Of a stretch of 64,000 bases of DNA, positions 47,789 through 57,817 are shown in pieces (the first letter of the stretch is position 1; each line of letters starts with the position of its first letter). The notes under the pieces are model-generated. The model was not told the origin of the DNA, made no database searches, and worked only from the letters and a program-made list of their open reading frames with translations. The DNA comes from Solilutibacter silvestris (GTDB lineage: Bacteria; Pseudomonadota; Gammaproteobacteria; Xanthomonadales; Xanthomonadaceae): assembly GCF_002895945.1 (NCBI RefSeq), contig NZ_NPZB01000001.1:1255501-1319500 (forward strand), given 5' to 3'. Position numbers and translations under genes: made by a program.

Positions 47789-50700
47789 TCAGTTCTGCCA
47801 GGGCTTGTCCAGCACCAGCGAGACAGCGTGCACGCCCGGCTGGGCCTTGAGCGCGGCGGCGAGGTCGGCGCTGACGCGAATGGCGTTGGGGCCGTCGAGG
47901 TCGATGGCGCCGCGGGCGCCGTCGCGGACCAGTTCCAGGCGGATCGGGGTGGAACCGGGGCGATGTTCGATCAGGGCGTTGTCCAAGGCTTCCAGCGCGC
48001 CGGGAACGCGCATGTCCATGCGCAGGGTGAGCTTGCGGGCAGCACGCGGGCACAGCTGCTCGAAGTCCCAGCAGCGCCGTGCGCGCAGGCTGTAGCCGCC
48101 GCTGAATTCGTCCTCGCGCAAGCCACCCTCGATCACCAGGATGCGGTCGCGGGTGAGCAGCGCCGAGTATTCCGCCAGCGTTTCCGAGAAGAACGCCACT
48201 TCGATGCGACCGGCGCCATCTTCCAATGTCACAAAGGCCTGCGATTCGCCGCGCTTGCGCAGTGCGGTCACCTGTCCGGCCAGGACCACGGTCTTCTCGG
48301 GTCGCCAGCCACGCTTCTCCTCGTCGCTGCGGCTGGCCCAGATCTTGTCGAGATCGTTCAGTCCATGGCCGACCATCGCCTTCAGCGCATCGCGATACGG
48401 ATCCATCGGATGGCCGGAAAGATAGGTGCCGAGGGTGTCGCGTTCGCCCTCCAGCTTGCGCGTCAGCGGCCAGTCGGGCACTTCCGGCAATTCGATGCGC
48501 AGGCTCGGCGCGGCACTGCCGCCGCCGCCGAACAGCGAATCCTGCCCGGTCTCGCGTTCGCGCGCCTGCTGTTCGGTGGCCTTCATCGCTTCCGGCAATT
48601 GCGCGAGCAGGCTGGGACGATTGCTGCCGAGGGCATCCATCGCGCCGGCATTGATCAGTGCTTCCAGCGCGCGACGATTGAGCTTCGTCATGTCGACGCG
48701 CTGGCAGAAATCGAGCATGTCGGTGAAGGCGCCGCCGCGTTCGCGTTCGCGTTCGAAGGCGATCGCTTCGCAGGCGTTCTGGCCGACGCCCTTCACCGCG
48801 CCCAAGCCGTAACGGATCGTCTTCGCATCCACCGCGTCGAACATGTAGTGCGAGGCGTTGACGTCGGGCGACAGCAGGGTGAGCCCGATCGCCCGTGCTT
48901 CATCGAGGAAGCCAACCACCTTCTCGGTCTTGTCCATGTCGGAGGACAGCACCGCGGCCATGAATTCCGCCGGGTAATGCGTCTTCAGCCACGCGGTCTG
49001 GTAGCTCACCAGTGCGTAGGCGGCGGCGTGCGATTTGTTGAAGCCGTAACCCGCGAATTTTTCCAGCAAGTCGAAGATCGGGCCAGACACGCGGGATTCG
49101 AGATGATGATGCGTCTTCGCACCTTCCTCGAACTTGACGCGCTCCTTGGCCATTTCCTCGGGCTTCTTCTTGCCCATCGCACGGCGCAGCAGATCGGCGC
49201 CGCCCAGCGAATAGCCGGCGAGGATCTGCGCGGTCTGCATCACCTGTTCCTGGTACACCACCACGCCGTAGGTCGGGCTGAGCACCGGTTCCAACAACAG
49301 ATGCGGATACTTCACCTCGGCGCGACCGTGCTTGCGCTCGATGAAGTCGGGGATCAGGTCCATCGGGCCGGGGCGATACAGCGACACCAGCGCGATGAGA
49401 TCGTCGAAGCGATCGGGCAAGGCGCGTTTCAGCAGCTCGCGCATGCCGCGCGATTCGAACTGGAACACCGCGACGGTATCGCCGCGCGCGAACAGTTCGT
49501 AGGTTTTCGCGTCGTTGAGTGGAAGCCGGGTGATGTCGAGCACAGCTTCATCACGCGGTTTGCGCGCGTTGATCGCCTTCACCGCCCAATCGACGATGGT
49601 GAGCGTGCGCAGGCCGAGGAAGTCGAACTTCACCAAACCGACCGCTTCGACATCGTCCTTGTCGAATTGCGTCACCGGGTTGCGGCCGTCGCCACCACCG
49701 GCGTGTTCCGCGAACAGCGGGCAGAAATCGGACAAGGCCGTCGGCGCGATCACCACGCCGCCGGCGTGCTTGCCGGCGTTGCGCGGCAGATCTTCCAGCT
49801 TCAGCGCGAGATCGATCAGGTCGCGGACGTCCTCTTCTGCTTCGTAGCGCGCGATCAACTCGTCGCTGCGCCAGGCGTCGTCCTTGCGTCCCTTGTCGGT
49901 GCGCCCGAGCGCATCTTCCAGCCCGACGCCGAGCGTCATCGGAATGAGTTTGGCGATGCCGTCGACGAGACCGTAGGGATAACCGAGCACGCGGCCGGTG
50001 TCGCGCACCACCGCCTTTGCTGCCATGGTGCCGTAGGTGATGATCTGGCTGACGCGATCGCGGCCATATTTCGCGGCGACGTAATCGATCACTTCATCGC
50101 GGCGATCCATGCAGAAGTCGATGTCGAAGTCGGGCATCGACACACGTTCCGGATTGAGGAAACGTTCGAACAGCAGGTCGTAGGGAATCGGGTCGAGATC
50201 AGTGATGCCGAGCGACCACGCCACCAGCGAACCGGCGCCGGAACCGCGTCCGGGCCCGACCGGGATGCCGTGCTGTTTCGCCCAGTTGATGAAGTCGGCG
50301 ACGATCAGGAAATAGCCGGGGAAGCCCATCTCGATGATGACGTCGAGCTCGCTGTCGAGGCGTTCGCGATAACTCGCCGCGCTGTGGCCTTCGGCGGGCG
50401 CTTGTTGCTCGAAGCGTGCGCGCAGGCCGGCGTGCGCCTGGCCGCGGATCCAGCTGTCCAGCGTTTCATCGGAAGGAACGGGGAACGCCGGCAGGTGATA
50501 GGTGCCGAGGCGCAGTTCGAGATTGCAGCATTCGGCGATGGCGAATGCGTTGTCGATCGCATCAGGCAAGTCGGCGAACAGTGTCGCCATCTCGTCGCCG
50601 GATTTCAGCGACTGTTCGCTGGAATACAGGCGCGGACGCTTGGGATCGTCGAGGACGCGACCACTGGCGATGCACACGCGGGCCTCGTGTGCGTCGAAGT

Positions 50701-51316
50701 CATCGCCATCGAGGAAGCGCACGTCGTTGCTGGCGACCACCGGGATCGAATGTTGTCCCGACAAGTGCAGCGCGAAGGCGTTGAACGTGTCTTCGTGCGT
50801 GCGCTGGGTGCGCGTCAGCGCGAGGTTCAAGCGATCGCCGAACAGGCGTTGCAGCCGTTCGACCTCGGCCTGCGCGTGTTCGTCGCGCCCGGACAGCATC
50901 GCGGTGCCGATGGACGAATCGCGTCCAGCTAGTGCGAACAGGCCGGAGAGGTCTTCGTCTCCCAGCCATGAGCTGTCGATGCCGACACCGTCCTGGCGAT
51001 GGCCATGCATCCATGCGCGCGTCAGCAATCGCGACAACGCGAGATAACCATCGTGGTTGCGGCAGAGCAGGGTGAGCTGGGTGCTGCCGAGCTCGGGATC
51101 GACCACGGTGAGGTCGGCGCCGGCGATCGGCTTGAGGCCGGCCGCTTCCGCCAGCTTGTAGAACTTCACCAGCGCGAACAGGTTGTTGCGATCGGTGATG
51201 GCGACCGCCGGCAATCCCAGATCCACGCAGCGCCGCACCAGTCCGTCGAGGCGGATGGTGGAGTCGATCAGCGAATATTCGCTATGCAGTTGGAGATGGG
51301 CGAAACGGGCCGACAT
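47789..51316 (-). CDS. dnaE: DNA polymerase III subunit alpha
   Basis: The 1175-residue replicative polymerase. The N-terminal PHP domain starts RFAHLQLHSEYSLIDSTIRL. The palm carries the catalytic PDFDIDF around residues 396-402, with GPGRGSGAGSLVAWSLGITD before it. KHAGGVVIAPTALSDFCPLF and a helix-hairpin-helix region (NACEAIAFERER) follow, then an OB-fold near the end (VVLAGQVTALRKRGESQAFV). The length is the usual one for DnaE1. It starts 3 bp after the rnhB stop, as part of the lpxB-rnhB-dnaE run. Confidence 0.98.
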   Translation of the reverse strand: MSARFAHLQLHSEYSLIDSTIRLDGLVRRCVDLGLPAVAITDRNNLFALVKFYKLAEAAGLKPIAGADLTVVDPELGSTQLTLLCRNHDGYLALSRLLTRAWMHGHRQDGVGIDSSWLGDEDLSGLFALAGRDSSIGTAMLSGRDEHAQAEVERLQRLFGDRLNLALTRTQRTHEDTFNAFALHLSGQHSIPVVASNDVRFLDGDDFDAHEARVCIASGRVLDDPKRPRLYSSEQSLKSGDEMATLFADLPDAIDNAFAIAECCNLELRLGTYHLPAFPVPSDETLDSWIRGQAHAGLRARFEQQAPAEGHSAASYRERLDSELDVIIEMGFPGYFLIVADFINWAKQHGIPVGPGRGSGAGSLVAWSLGITDLDPIPYDLLFERFLNPERVSMPDFDIDFCMDRRDEVIDYVAAKYGRDRVSQIITYGTMAAKAVVRDTGRVLGYPYGLVDGIAKLIPMTLGVGLEDALGRTDKGRKDDAWRSDELIARYEAEEDVRDLIDLALKLEDLPRNAGKHAGGVVIAPTALSDFCPLFAEHAGGGDGRNPVTQFDKDDVEAVGLVKFDFLGLRTLTIVDWAVKAINARKPRDEAVLDITRLPLNDAKTYELFARGDTVAVFQFESRGMRELLKRALPDRFDDLIALVSLYRPGPMDLIPDFIERKHGRAEVKYPHLLLEPVLSPTYGVVVYQEQVMQTAQILAGYSLGGADLLRRAMGKKKPEEMAKERVKFEEGAKTHHHLESRVSGPIFDLLEKFAGYGFNKSHAAAYALVSYQTAWLKTHYPAEFMAAVLSSDMDKTEKVVGFLDEARAIGLTLLSPDVNASHYMFDAVDAKTIRYGLGAVKGVGQNACEAIAFERERERGGAFTDMLDFCQRVDMTKLNRRALEALINAGAMDALGSNRPSLLAQLPEAMKATEQQARERETGQDSLFGGGGSAAPSLRIELPEVPDWPLTRKLEGERDTLGTYLSGHPMDPYRDALKAMVGHGLNDLDKIWASRSDEEKRGWRPEKTVVLAGQVTALRKRGESQAFVTLEDGAGRIEVAFFSETLAEYSALLTRDRILVIEGGLREDEFSGGYSLRARRCWDFEQLCPRAARKLTLRMDMRVPGALEALDNALIEHRPGSTPIRLELVRDGARGAIDLDGPNAIRVSADLAAALKAQPGVHAVSLVLDKPWQN

Positions 51317-51319
51317 GCG

Positions 51320-51934
51320 TCATATTCTCACGACAATCCGCACCGGCGCGAAACTGCGCCGGTGTTGCGGGCAGGCGCCGTGTTCGGCCAGCGCAGCGAG
51401 GTGCGCCGGGGTGGGATAGCCCATGTGGCGATCGAAGCCGTACAGCGGCCATTGCACGTGCAACGTGCGCATGTGGCGATCGCGCGCGACCTTGGCGAGG
51501 ATCGATGCCGCCATGATCGCCGGTTCGATGGCATCACCGCCGACCAGCGCTTCGGCCGGGCAGGGCATGTCCTTCGGGATCTTGTTGCCATCGATGCGTG
51601 CAAGCAGCGCGGCCGGTTGCAACGCCTGCACCGCGCGACGCATCCCGACCAGCGTCGCCTGCAGGATGTTGAGGCGATCGATTTCGTCGGCTTCGACAAA
51701 TTCGACATGCCAGGCCAGCGCGCGTTCGACGATCTGCGGATACAACGCTTCGCGTCGCGCTTCGCTGAGTTTCTTCGAGTCGTTCAATCCGGTGATTGGA
51801 CGCATCGGATCGAGGATCACCGCGCCCACCGTGACCGGGCCGGCCAGCGGCCCGCGTCCGGCTTCATCGACGCCGGCAACCAGGTGCGTGGATTCGATGG
51901 TGGGAAACAGTGAGCCGGAATGCGCGGTGGTCAT
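51320..51934 (-). CDS. rnhB: Ribonuclease HII
   Basis: A 204-residue RNase HII that removes ribonucleotides from DNA. The catalytic [16 protein letters not shown] (Asp-Glu) and later acidic residues in [11 protein letters not shown] and [13 protein letters not shown] are visible. The ATG overlaps the lpxB stop by 4 bp. It stands in the standard lpxB-rnhB-dnaE order. Confidence 0.96.
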   Translation of the reverse strand: MTTAHSGSLFPTIESTHLVAGVDEAGRGPLAGPVTVGAVILDPMRPITGLNDSKKLSEARREALYPQIVERALAWHVEFVEADEIDRLNILQATLVGMRRAVQALQPAALLARIDGNKIPKDMPCPAEALVGGDAIEPAIMAASILAKVARDRHMRTLHVQWPLYGFDRHMGYPTPAHLAALAEHGACPQHRRSFAPVRIVVRI

Positions 51935-53085
51935 TCGTGGTCCAGCAATTCCGCGATCGCCGATGCCGCCTGGCGCGAGGCGTCGCGGCGCAATTCCTCA
52001 TGCAGTCGCAGGAATTCCGGTTCGATCGCCGCGAATGCGGCGGGATCGCGCAACCAGCGCAGCAGTTCGGTGGCGAGGCGTTGCGGCGTACATTCGTCCT
52101 GCAGGCACTCCGGTACCAGCGCACGTCCGGCGAGGATGTTCGGCAGGCTGACGAAACGCGATTTCAGCAGGCCGAATGCCCTGATGATGCGATACGTCGT
52201 CGGCGAGATGCGATGGCCGATCACCATCGGTCGCTTCGCCAGCATCGCTTCCAGCGCGGCAGTGCCCGATGCCAGCAACACGGCATCGCTGGCGATCATC
52301 GCCTGCTGGGCGTGGCCGTCGAGGATGCGGACATTCGAGGCCGCAAATCGGGAGCTGGTCAACTGATGTTCGATCGCCGATTTGCACTGCTCGTCCGCAG
52401 CGGGAACGACGATTTGCAGGTTCGGGATGTCCTTCGCGACGTGTTCGGCCGCGGCGAGGAAGATCGGCAACATCCGTTCGATCTCGCCCATGCGCGAGCC
52501 CGGCAACACCGCGAGCACGGGCGCGTCATCGGCGATGCCGAGTTCACGACGCGCAGCCGAGTGATCCGGCTGCAACGGCATTGAATCGGCCAGCGGATGG
52601 CCGATGAAGCGCGCATCCACCCCATGTTTCGCGTAGATCGGCGGTTCCATCGGGAACAGGCACAGCACGCGATCGGCGCTCTCGCCGATCTTCTCGGCAC
52701 GCTCCTCGCGCCACGCCCACACCGACGGACTGACGTCGTGCACGGTGCGGATGCCGCGCGCCTTCAGCCATTTTTCCACGCCGAGATTGAAATCGGGCGC
52801 ATCGATGCCAATGAAGACGTCGGGCTTCCAGTCGAGCACGCGCCGGCGGAAGTCACGACGCAGACGCAGCAGGCGCGGCAGATGGCGCAGCACTTCGACC
52901 AGGCCCATCACGCTCAATTGCGAGGCGTCCCACCACGTTTCGACGCCGGCGGCGCGCATCTTCGGCCCGGTGATGCCGGCGAATTGGGCATCGGGGAATC
53001 GTTCGCGCAAGGCGCGCACCAGGTCGGCACCGAGCAGGTCGCCCGACGCTTCGCCAGCGCACAGGGCGATGCGCGGCGGGTTCAT
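51931..53085 (-). CDS. lpxB: Lipid-A-disaccharide synthase
   Basis: A 384-residue GT19 glycosyltransferase that joins UDP-diacylglucosamine and lipid X. The ATG 53085 gives [20 protein letters not shown], the family start. Further marks are [56 protein letters not shown] and [20 protein letters not shown]. It overlaps lpxA by 4 bp upstream and rnhB by 4 bp downstream. Confidence 0.96.
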   Translation of the reverse strand: MNPPRIALCAGEASGDLLGADLVRALRERFPDAQFAGITGPKMRAAGVETWWDASQLSVMGLVEVLRHLPRLLRLRRDFRRRVLDWKPDVFIGIDAPDFNLGVEKWLKARGIRTVHDVSPSVWAWREERAEKIGESADRVLCLFPMEPPIYAKHGVDARFIGHPLADSMPLQPDHSAARRELGIADDAPVLAVLPGSRMGEIERMLPIFLAAAEHVAKDIPNLQIVVPAADEQCKSAIEHQLTSSRFAASNVRILDGHAQQAMIASDAVLLASGTAALEAMLAKRPMVIGHRISPTTYRIIRAFGLLKSRFVSLPNILAGRALVPECLQDECTPQRLATELLRWLRDPAAFAAIEPEFLRLHEELRRDASRQAASAIAELLDHE

Positions 53086-53864
53086 CGCAGCAACGGCCGC
53101 TCGCCGCGTTCGATGAAATCGAGGAAGGCACGCACGTCGTCGCTGCCAGATGCGATCTCGGCCAACTCGCTCTTGGCATCGTCGAGCTTGGCGTCGGCCA
53201 TGTACAAGGCGCGGTAGGCACGCTTGATCGCCGCGATCCGCGTGGCATCGAAGCCGCGACGCTTCAGGCCTTCGCTGTTGATGCCGCGTGCACGCGCGTA
53301 TTTTTCCTGCGCCACCATCAGGAACGGTGGCACATCGCCGTTGACGAACGCGCCCATGCCGATGAAGGCGTGCGCGCCGATGCGGCAGAACTGGTGGACG
53401 CCGGCGAATCCGCTCAGGATCACATGGTCTTCCACCACGACGTGGCCGGCCAGCGTGGCGTTGTTGGAAAACACGCAACTGTTGCCGATCAGGCAGTCGT
53501 GGGCGATGTGCACGTAGGCCAGCAGCCAGTTGTCGTCGCCGATGCGGGTAACGCCACCACCGTCGCCGGTGCCGCGGTTGATCGTGCAGAACTCGCGGAT
53601 GGTGTTGCGGTCGCCGATCTCCAGCGTGGTGTATTCACCGTGGTACTTCTTGTCCTGCGGATCGCCACCGATGGCGGCATGGCCGGTGATGCGGTTGTCG
53701 CGGCCGATGCGCGTGATGCCGGTGACGCTGCAATGCGGACCGATCCAGGTGCCGTCGCCGATTTCGACGCCGGCATCGATCACCGTGAACGCACCGATGC
53801 GTACGTCTTCGCCCAGCGTGGCACCGGGATCGATCTGTGCGCTCGGATGGATCTGCGTCGCCAT
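53082..53864 (-). CDS. lpxA: UDP-N-acetylglucosamine acyltransferase
   Basis: A 260-residue left-handed beta-helix acyltransferase, the first step of lipid A synthesis. It begins [20 protein letters not shown] and shows hexapeptide repeats throughout ([20 protein letters not shown] and following). The catalytic His region is [14 protein letters not shown], and the C-terminal helical part ends the protein. It shares one base with the fabZ stop. Confidence 0.97.
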   Translation of the reverse strand: MATQIHPSAQIDPGATLGEDVRIGAFTVIDAGVEIGDGTWIGPHCSVTGITRIGRDNRITGHAAIGGDPQDKKYHGEYTTLEIGDRNTIREFCTINRGTGDGGGVTRIGDDNWLLAYVHIAHDCLIGNSCVFSNNATLAGHVVVEDHVILSGFAGVHQFCRIGAHAFIGMGAFVNGDVPPFLMVAQEKYARARGINSEGLKRRGFDATRIAAIKRAYRALYMADAKLDDAKSELAEIASGSDDVRAFLDFIERGERPLLR

Positions 53865-54325
53865 CAGTCGGCTTTGACCTCGGCGCAGAGGATTTCCGCG
53901 CACGCGGCCTGTTCGCCATCGACGCGGGCAATGCCGGTGAAGAGCGTCATGTTGCGGATGACGCGCTTGATCGAGACATCGAGTTCGAGGCGATCGCCCG
54001 GCACCACCATGCGCGAGAATTTGGCGTCGTCGACCTTCACCAGATAGGAAATCGTGTCCCTGTCGGGCACGCCGCCGCGCGAGAGATAACCGAGCAAGCC
54101 GCCGGCCTGCGCCATCGCTTCGATCACCAGCACGCCCGGCATCACCGGATGACCGGGGAAATGGCCCTGGAAGAACTGCTCGTTGGCGCTGACGTTCTTG
54201 TAGGCGACGATGCGCTTGTCCGCTTCGAACTCCGTCACGCGATCGACCAGCAGGAACGGGTAGCGATGCGGAAGCAGCTTCTGGATTCCGACCGCGTCGA
54301 TCGGCAATTGCACGGTGTTGCTCAT
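53864..54325 (-). CDS. fabZ: 3-hydroxyacyl-[ACP] dehydratase FabZ
   Basis: A 153-residue hot-dog-fold dehydratase for fatty-acid elongation. ATG 54325 gives [20 protein letters not shown] followed by [10 protein letters not shown]. The catalytic His is in [20 protein letters not shown]. It overlaps lpxD by 4 bp. The position between lpxD and lpxA is conserved and balances acyl supply between membrane and lipid A. Confidence 0.97.
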   Translation of the reverse strand: MSNTVQLPIDAVGIQKLLPHRYPFLLVDRVTEFEADKRIVAYKNVSANEQFFQGHFPGHPVMPGVLVIEAMAQAGGLLGYLSRGGVPDRDTISYLVKVDDAKFSRMVVPGDRLELDVSIKRVIRNMTLFTGIARVDGEQAACAEILCAEVKAD

Positions 54326-55350
54326 GTGTTCTCCTTGTCCTGGCCTTGTACCTTGCGGGCCAGGGCATCCAACTGGCGGAAGCGGGCCGCCGAGCGACGC
54401 CACTGCCTATTTTCCATCATTGGCGTGCCGGAAGAATATTCCCCCGGTTCGCGGATCGAATGGGTGACCAGCGTCATCGCCGTCACCGTGACCTTGTCGC
54501 ACAGTTCGATGTGGCCGACGAGGCCGGCGGCGCCGCCGATCAGGCAGTCACGACCGATGCGGGTGCTGCCGGCCACCGCCACGCAGCCGGCCAGCGCGGT
54601 ATGCGCGCCGATGCGCACGTTGTGGCCGATCTGGATCTGGTTGTCGAGGCGCACGTCCTCTTCGAGCACGGTGTCGTCGAGCGCGCCGCGATCGATGGTG
54701 GTGTTGGCGCCGATCTCGCAGTCGTCGCCGACCACCACGCCGCCGAGTTGCGGGATGTTGAGCCAATGGCCCGCGTCCATCGCCAGGCCGAAGCCGGCGG
54801 CGCCGAGCACCGCGCCGGGATGGATGCGCACATTGCTGCCAAGGCGCACGCGCGTAACCAGGGTAACGCGCGCGACCAGTTCGCAGCCTGCACCGACGAT
54901 GCAGTCTTCGCCGATCACGCAACCGGGGCCGATCACCGCACCTGCGTCGATGCGGCTGCGCGCGCCGACACTCACGAACGCACCGATGTGCGCGGACGGA
55001 TCGACCACCGCATCGGTGGCGATCACCGCGCTGGCATGGATGCCGGGTGGATGCGCTTCGCGTGTTTCGAACAGCGCGGAAATTTTCGCGAAGGTGGCGT
55101 AGGGATCTCGCGCCACCAGCACCGGCATCGACGCTGCATCGGCGTCCTCCGCGCGCAGCACCACTGCTGCGGCGCTGGTGTCGGAGAGCTGGCTGCGATA
55201 GCGCGGATTGGCGAGGAAGGCGAGCTGTCCGCTGCCAGCCGAAGCCAACGTGGCGACGCCATGGATCTGCAACGACGGATCGCCGCGCAACTCCAGGCCG
55301 AAGCGTTGCGACAGCTCCGCCAGCGTGATCCCCGTGGCTATGTCCCCCAC
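54322..55350 (-). CDS. lpxD: UDP-3-O-acylglucosamine N-acyltransferase
   Basis: A 342-residue left-handed beta-helix enzyme, the third step of lipid A synthesis. The GTG at 55350 opens [20 protein letters not shown], with GGAG a short distance upstream. An N-terminal uridine-binding domain ([20 protein letters not shown]) precedes hexapeptide repeats, and the catalytic His lies in [19 protein letters not shown]. It follows bamA by 16 bp; no skp gene lies between them. Confidence 0.96.
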   Translation of the reverse strand: MGDIATGITLAELSQRFGLELRGDPSLQIHGVATLASAGSGQLAFLANPRYRSQLSDTSAAAVVLRAEDADAASMPVLVARDPYATFAKISALFETREAHPPGIHASAVIATDAVVDPSAHIGAFVSVGARSRIDAGAVIGPGCVIGEDCIVGAGCELVARVTLVTRVRLGSNVRIHPGAVLGAAGFGLAMDAGHWLNIPQLGGVVVGDDCEIGANTTIDRGALDDTVLEEDVRLDNQIQIGHNVRIGAHTALAGCVAVAGSTRIGRDCLIGGAAGLVGHIELCDKVTVTAMTLVTHSIREPGEYSSGTPMMENRQWRRSAARFRQLDALARKVQGQDKENT

Positions 55351-55366
55351 CTGCGCACCGTCTCCG

Positions 55367-57760
55367 TCAGAACGTGCCGGAGAAGGTGAACTGCAGGCGT
55401 TCGATCTGGTCCTTCAGCTGGCCGGGCTTGTCTTCGCGCTGGTAACGCAAGGGCAGCGCGTAGCTGATCGAGATCGGGCCCATCGGCGAGCGCCATGCCA
55501 GCGCGATACCGGTCGATACGCGCAGTTCCGACGCCTTGAAGGCGGCGCGATTGGCGAACACGTTGCCGAAGTCGACGAAGGCCGACAGGCGCGCGGCCGG
55601 CGAGTCGATGATGCGCGGGAAGAACGTTTCCAGCGAGCCGACCGTCTTGAACGAACCACCCAACGGCTGCGGCGTGCTGTAGAAGTCCGAGACCGCCTGC
55701 GGGCCCAGCGAGTTGTCGACGAAGCCGCGTACGCGGCCGCCCGAGGACACGCCGCCGCCGTAGTAGTTCTCGAAGAACGGCAGGCCCTTCGAATTGACGA
55801 TGCGTCCGTCCGGCAGCGTGGCGGTCTTGAAACCGCCATAGGAGTTGCCGTAGCCGATGTCGCCCACCGCGTCCAGGATCAGCCACGAGCTCAGCGGCCA
55901 GTACTTGGAGACGGTGTATTCCATCGTGTAGTACTTGGCGGTGGAGCCGGGCAGGGTGGCTTCCAGCGACAGGCGCTGCAACATGCCGATGCTCGGCTGC
56001 AAGGCGTCATTGCGGGTATCGCGACCGAAGGCCACGCGCGCGCGCGCCGCCTTGAAGGTCTGGTGGCCGACGGCGTTGATGTAGTCCCAGATCGGCTGCG
56101 GCGTGTAGATGTTGGCGCTGATCTTCTTGCGCTCGACGCCGAGCATGAAGGAGACGGTGTCCCATTCGGTGATCGGCAGGCCCAGCACCATCTGCGCCGC
56201 GCCCTGGCTGGACGAGTAGTTGGCGGCATTGGCATCGGCGTAGTTGGTATCGCTGTAGAAGACGTTGTAGCCCAGCGACATCCCGTTCTTGCTGAAGTAG
56301 GGATTGAGAAAGTTGAAGGAAATCTGCTTCTGGTAGGCGCTGCGCTGCAGGGCGATGGTCAGCTGGTTGCCGCTGCCGAGGAAGTTGCGCTCGGAGATGC
56401 TGCCGTTGAGCATGACGCCGCCCAACTGCGAGTAGCCGACGCCGAAGCTCAGCGTGCCGGAGTTGGTTTCCTTGACGTTCACCGCCAGGTCGACCTGGTC
56501 CGGGCTTCCCGCCACCGGCTGCGATTCGATGTCCACTTTCTCGAAGTAGCCGAGCTGCTGCAGACGGATCTTGGAACGGTCGATCGCCGCCTGCGAATAC
56601 CACGCGCCTTCGAACTGGCGCATTTCACGGCGCAGTACCGGATCGGCGGTGCGGTTGTTGCCCTTGAAGACGATGCGCCGCACGTTGATGCGTGGACCCG
56701 GCTGCACCTGCATGTCCAATGCTACCGTGCGCGCCTCGCGATCCACCGTCGGGTTGGGCACCACTTGCGCGTTGGCATAGCCGATGTTGCTCAGCATCGC
56801 CGTCACCGAATCGGTGGCAGCTTCCATCGCGCGCCGCGAGAAGATGTAGCCCGGCTTGATGAAGGCGTCGAACTGCTTCTGGATCATTTCCTTGGGCAGG
56901 ATGGTGTCGCCGCTCACCGTCAGTGCGGAGACCTTGTACTGCTCGCCTTCGGTCAGGCCGGCGGTGATGTACATCGCGCGCTTGTCGGGACTGATCGTGA
57001 CCTGGGTGTTGTCGGAGCTGACGTCGGCATCGATGTAGCCGCGGTCGAGGTAGAACGATTGCAGCTTCTCGACGTCGCCGGAGAGTTTTTCCTTCGAATA
57101 CTGGTCGTCGCGGCTGTACCAGCTGCTCCAGTTGGTGGTCTTCGACTCCCAGCCGCGCATCAGCATCTTGTCGGTGAACTTCTCGTTGCCGATGATGTTG
57201 ATGTGCTTGATCTTGGCGGCCTTGCCTTCGTTGATGGCGATGGCGACGTCGACGCGGTTGCGATCGAGCTTGGTCACCGACGGCGTGACCTGGACGTTGT
57301 ACTTGCCGCGGTTGTTGTACTGGCGGGTGAGCTCCTGCGTCACGCGGTCGAGGCTCATCGGATCGAAGGTATCGCCTTCGGTCAGGCCGATTTCCTTCAG
57401 CGGCTTCTTGAGGTCATCGTCCTTGATGTCCTTGTTGCCGGTGACGGTGATCTTGTTGATGGCCGGGCGTTCCTCCACCTTCACCACCAGGATGTCGCCC
57501 TGGCGATCCAGCGTGACGTTGCTGAAGAACCCGGTCTTGTAGAGCGCGCGCACCGCCTGCTCGGCCTTGGCCTGGTCGAGCATGTCGCCGCGTTCCAGCG
57601 ACAGATAGGTGAACACGGTGCCAGGCGCGATGCGCTGGAGGCCGTCGACGCGGATGTCCGACACCCGGAAGGGCTCGACGATGGACTGCGCCCAGACGGG
57701 CGTGGCCAGGGCGGCGGCCAGGGCGAGGGCAAGCAGGTGACGGCTGGGGTTTCGCATCAT
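55367..57760 (-). CDS. bamA: Outer-membrane protein assembly factor BamA
   Basis: A protein of 797 residues: signal peptide (SRHLLALALAAALATPVWAQ), five POTRA domains and a 16-strand barrel. POTRA 1 starts FRVSDIRVDGLQRIAPGTVF; the barrel has the conserved VRGF in GGRVRGFVDNS and ends in the C-terminal aromatic of QFTFSGTF. BamA inserts barrel proteins in the outer membrane. A TTG one codon earlier (57763) is in frame, but the ATG is preferred. It follows rseP by 57 bp. Confidence 0.97.
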   Translation of the reverse strand: MMRNPSRHLLALALAAALATPVWAQSIVEPFRVSDIRVDGLQRIAPGTVFTYLSLERGDMLDQAKAEQAVRALYKTGFFSNVTLDRQGDILVVKVEERPAINKITVTGNKDIKDDDLKKPLKEIGLTEGDTFDPMSLDRVTQELTRQYNNRGKYNVQVTPSVTKLDRNRVDVAIAINEGKAAKIKHINIIGNEKFTDKMLMRGWESKTTNWSSWYSRDDQYSKEKLSGDVEKLQSFYLDRGYIDADVSSDNTQVTISPDKRAMYITAGLTEGEQYKVSALTVSGDTILPKEMIQKQFDAFIKPGYIFSRRAMEAATDSVTAMLSNIGYANAQVVPNPTVDREARTVALDMQVQPGPRINVRRIVFKGNNRTADPVLRREMRQFEGAWYSQAAIDRSKIRLQQLGYFEKVDIESQPVAGSPDQVDLAVNVKETNSGTLSFGVGYSQLGGVMLNGSISERNFLGSGNQLTIALQRSAYQKQISFNFLNPYFSKNGMSLGYNVFYSDTNYADANAANYSSSQGAAQMVLGLPITEWDTVSFMLGVERKKISANIYTPQPIWDYINAVGHQTFKAARARVAFGRDTRNDALQPSIGMLQRLSLEATLPGSTAKYYTMEYTVSKYWPLSSWLILDAVGDIGYGNSYGGFKTATLPDGRIVNSKGLPFFENYYGGGVSSGGRVRGFVDNSLGPQAVSDFYSTPQPLGGSFKTVGSLETFFPRIIDSPAARLSAFVDFGNVFANRAAFKASELRVSTGIALAWRSPMGPISISYALPLRYQREDKPGQLKDQIERLQFTFSGTF

Positions 57761-57817
57761 CAAATCCGGTGGAGAACAGGGAGGTCGGGGGACGGCGGGG
57801 TGCGCCCACCCGAACCG

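Noticed and set aside
47744-50932. A 1062-codon plus-strand frame opposite dnaE
   Set aside because: Antisense to a full-length DNA polymerase gene; no domain or ribosome site.
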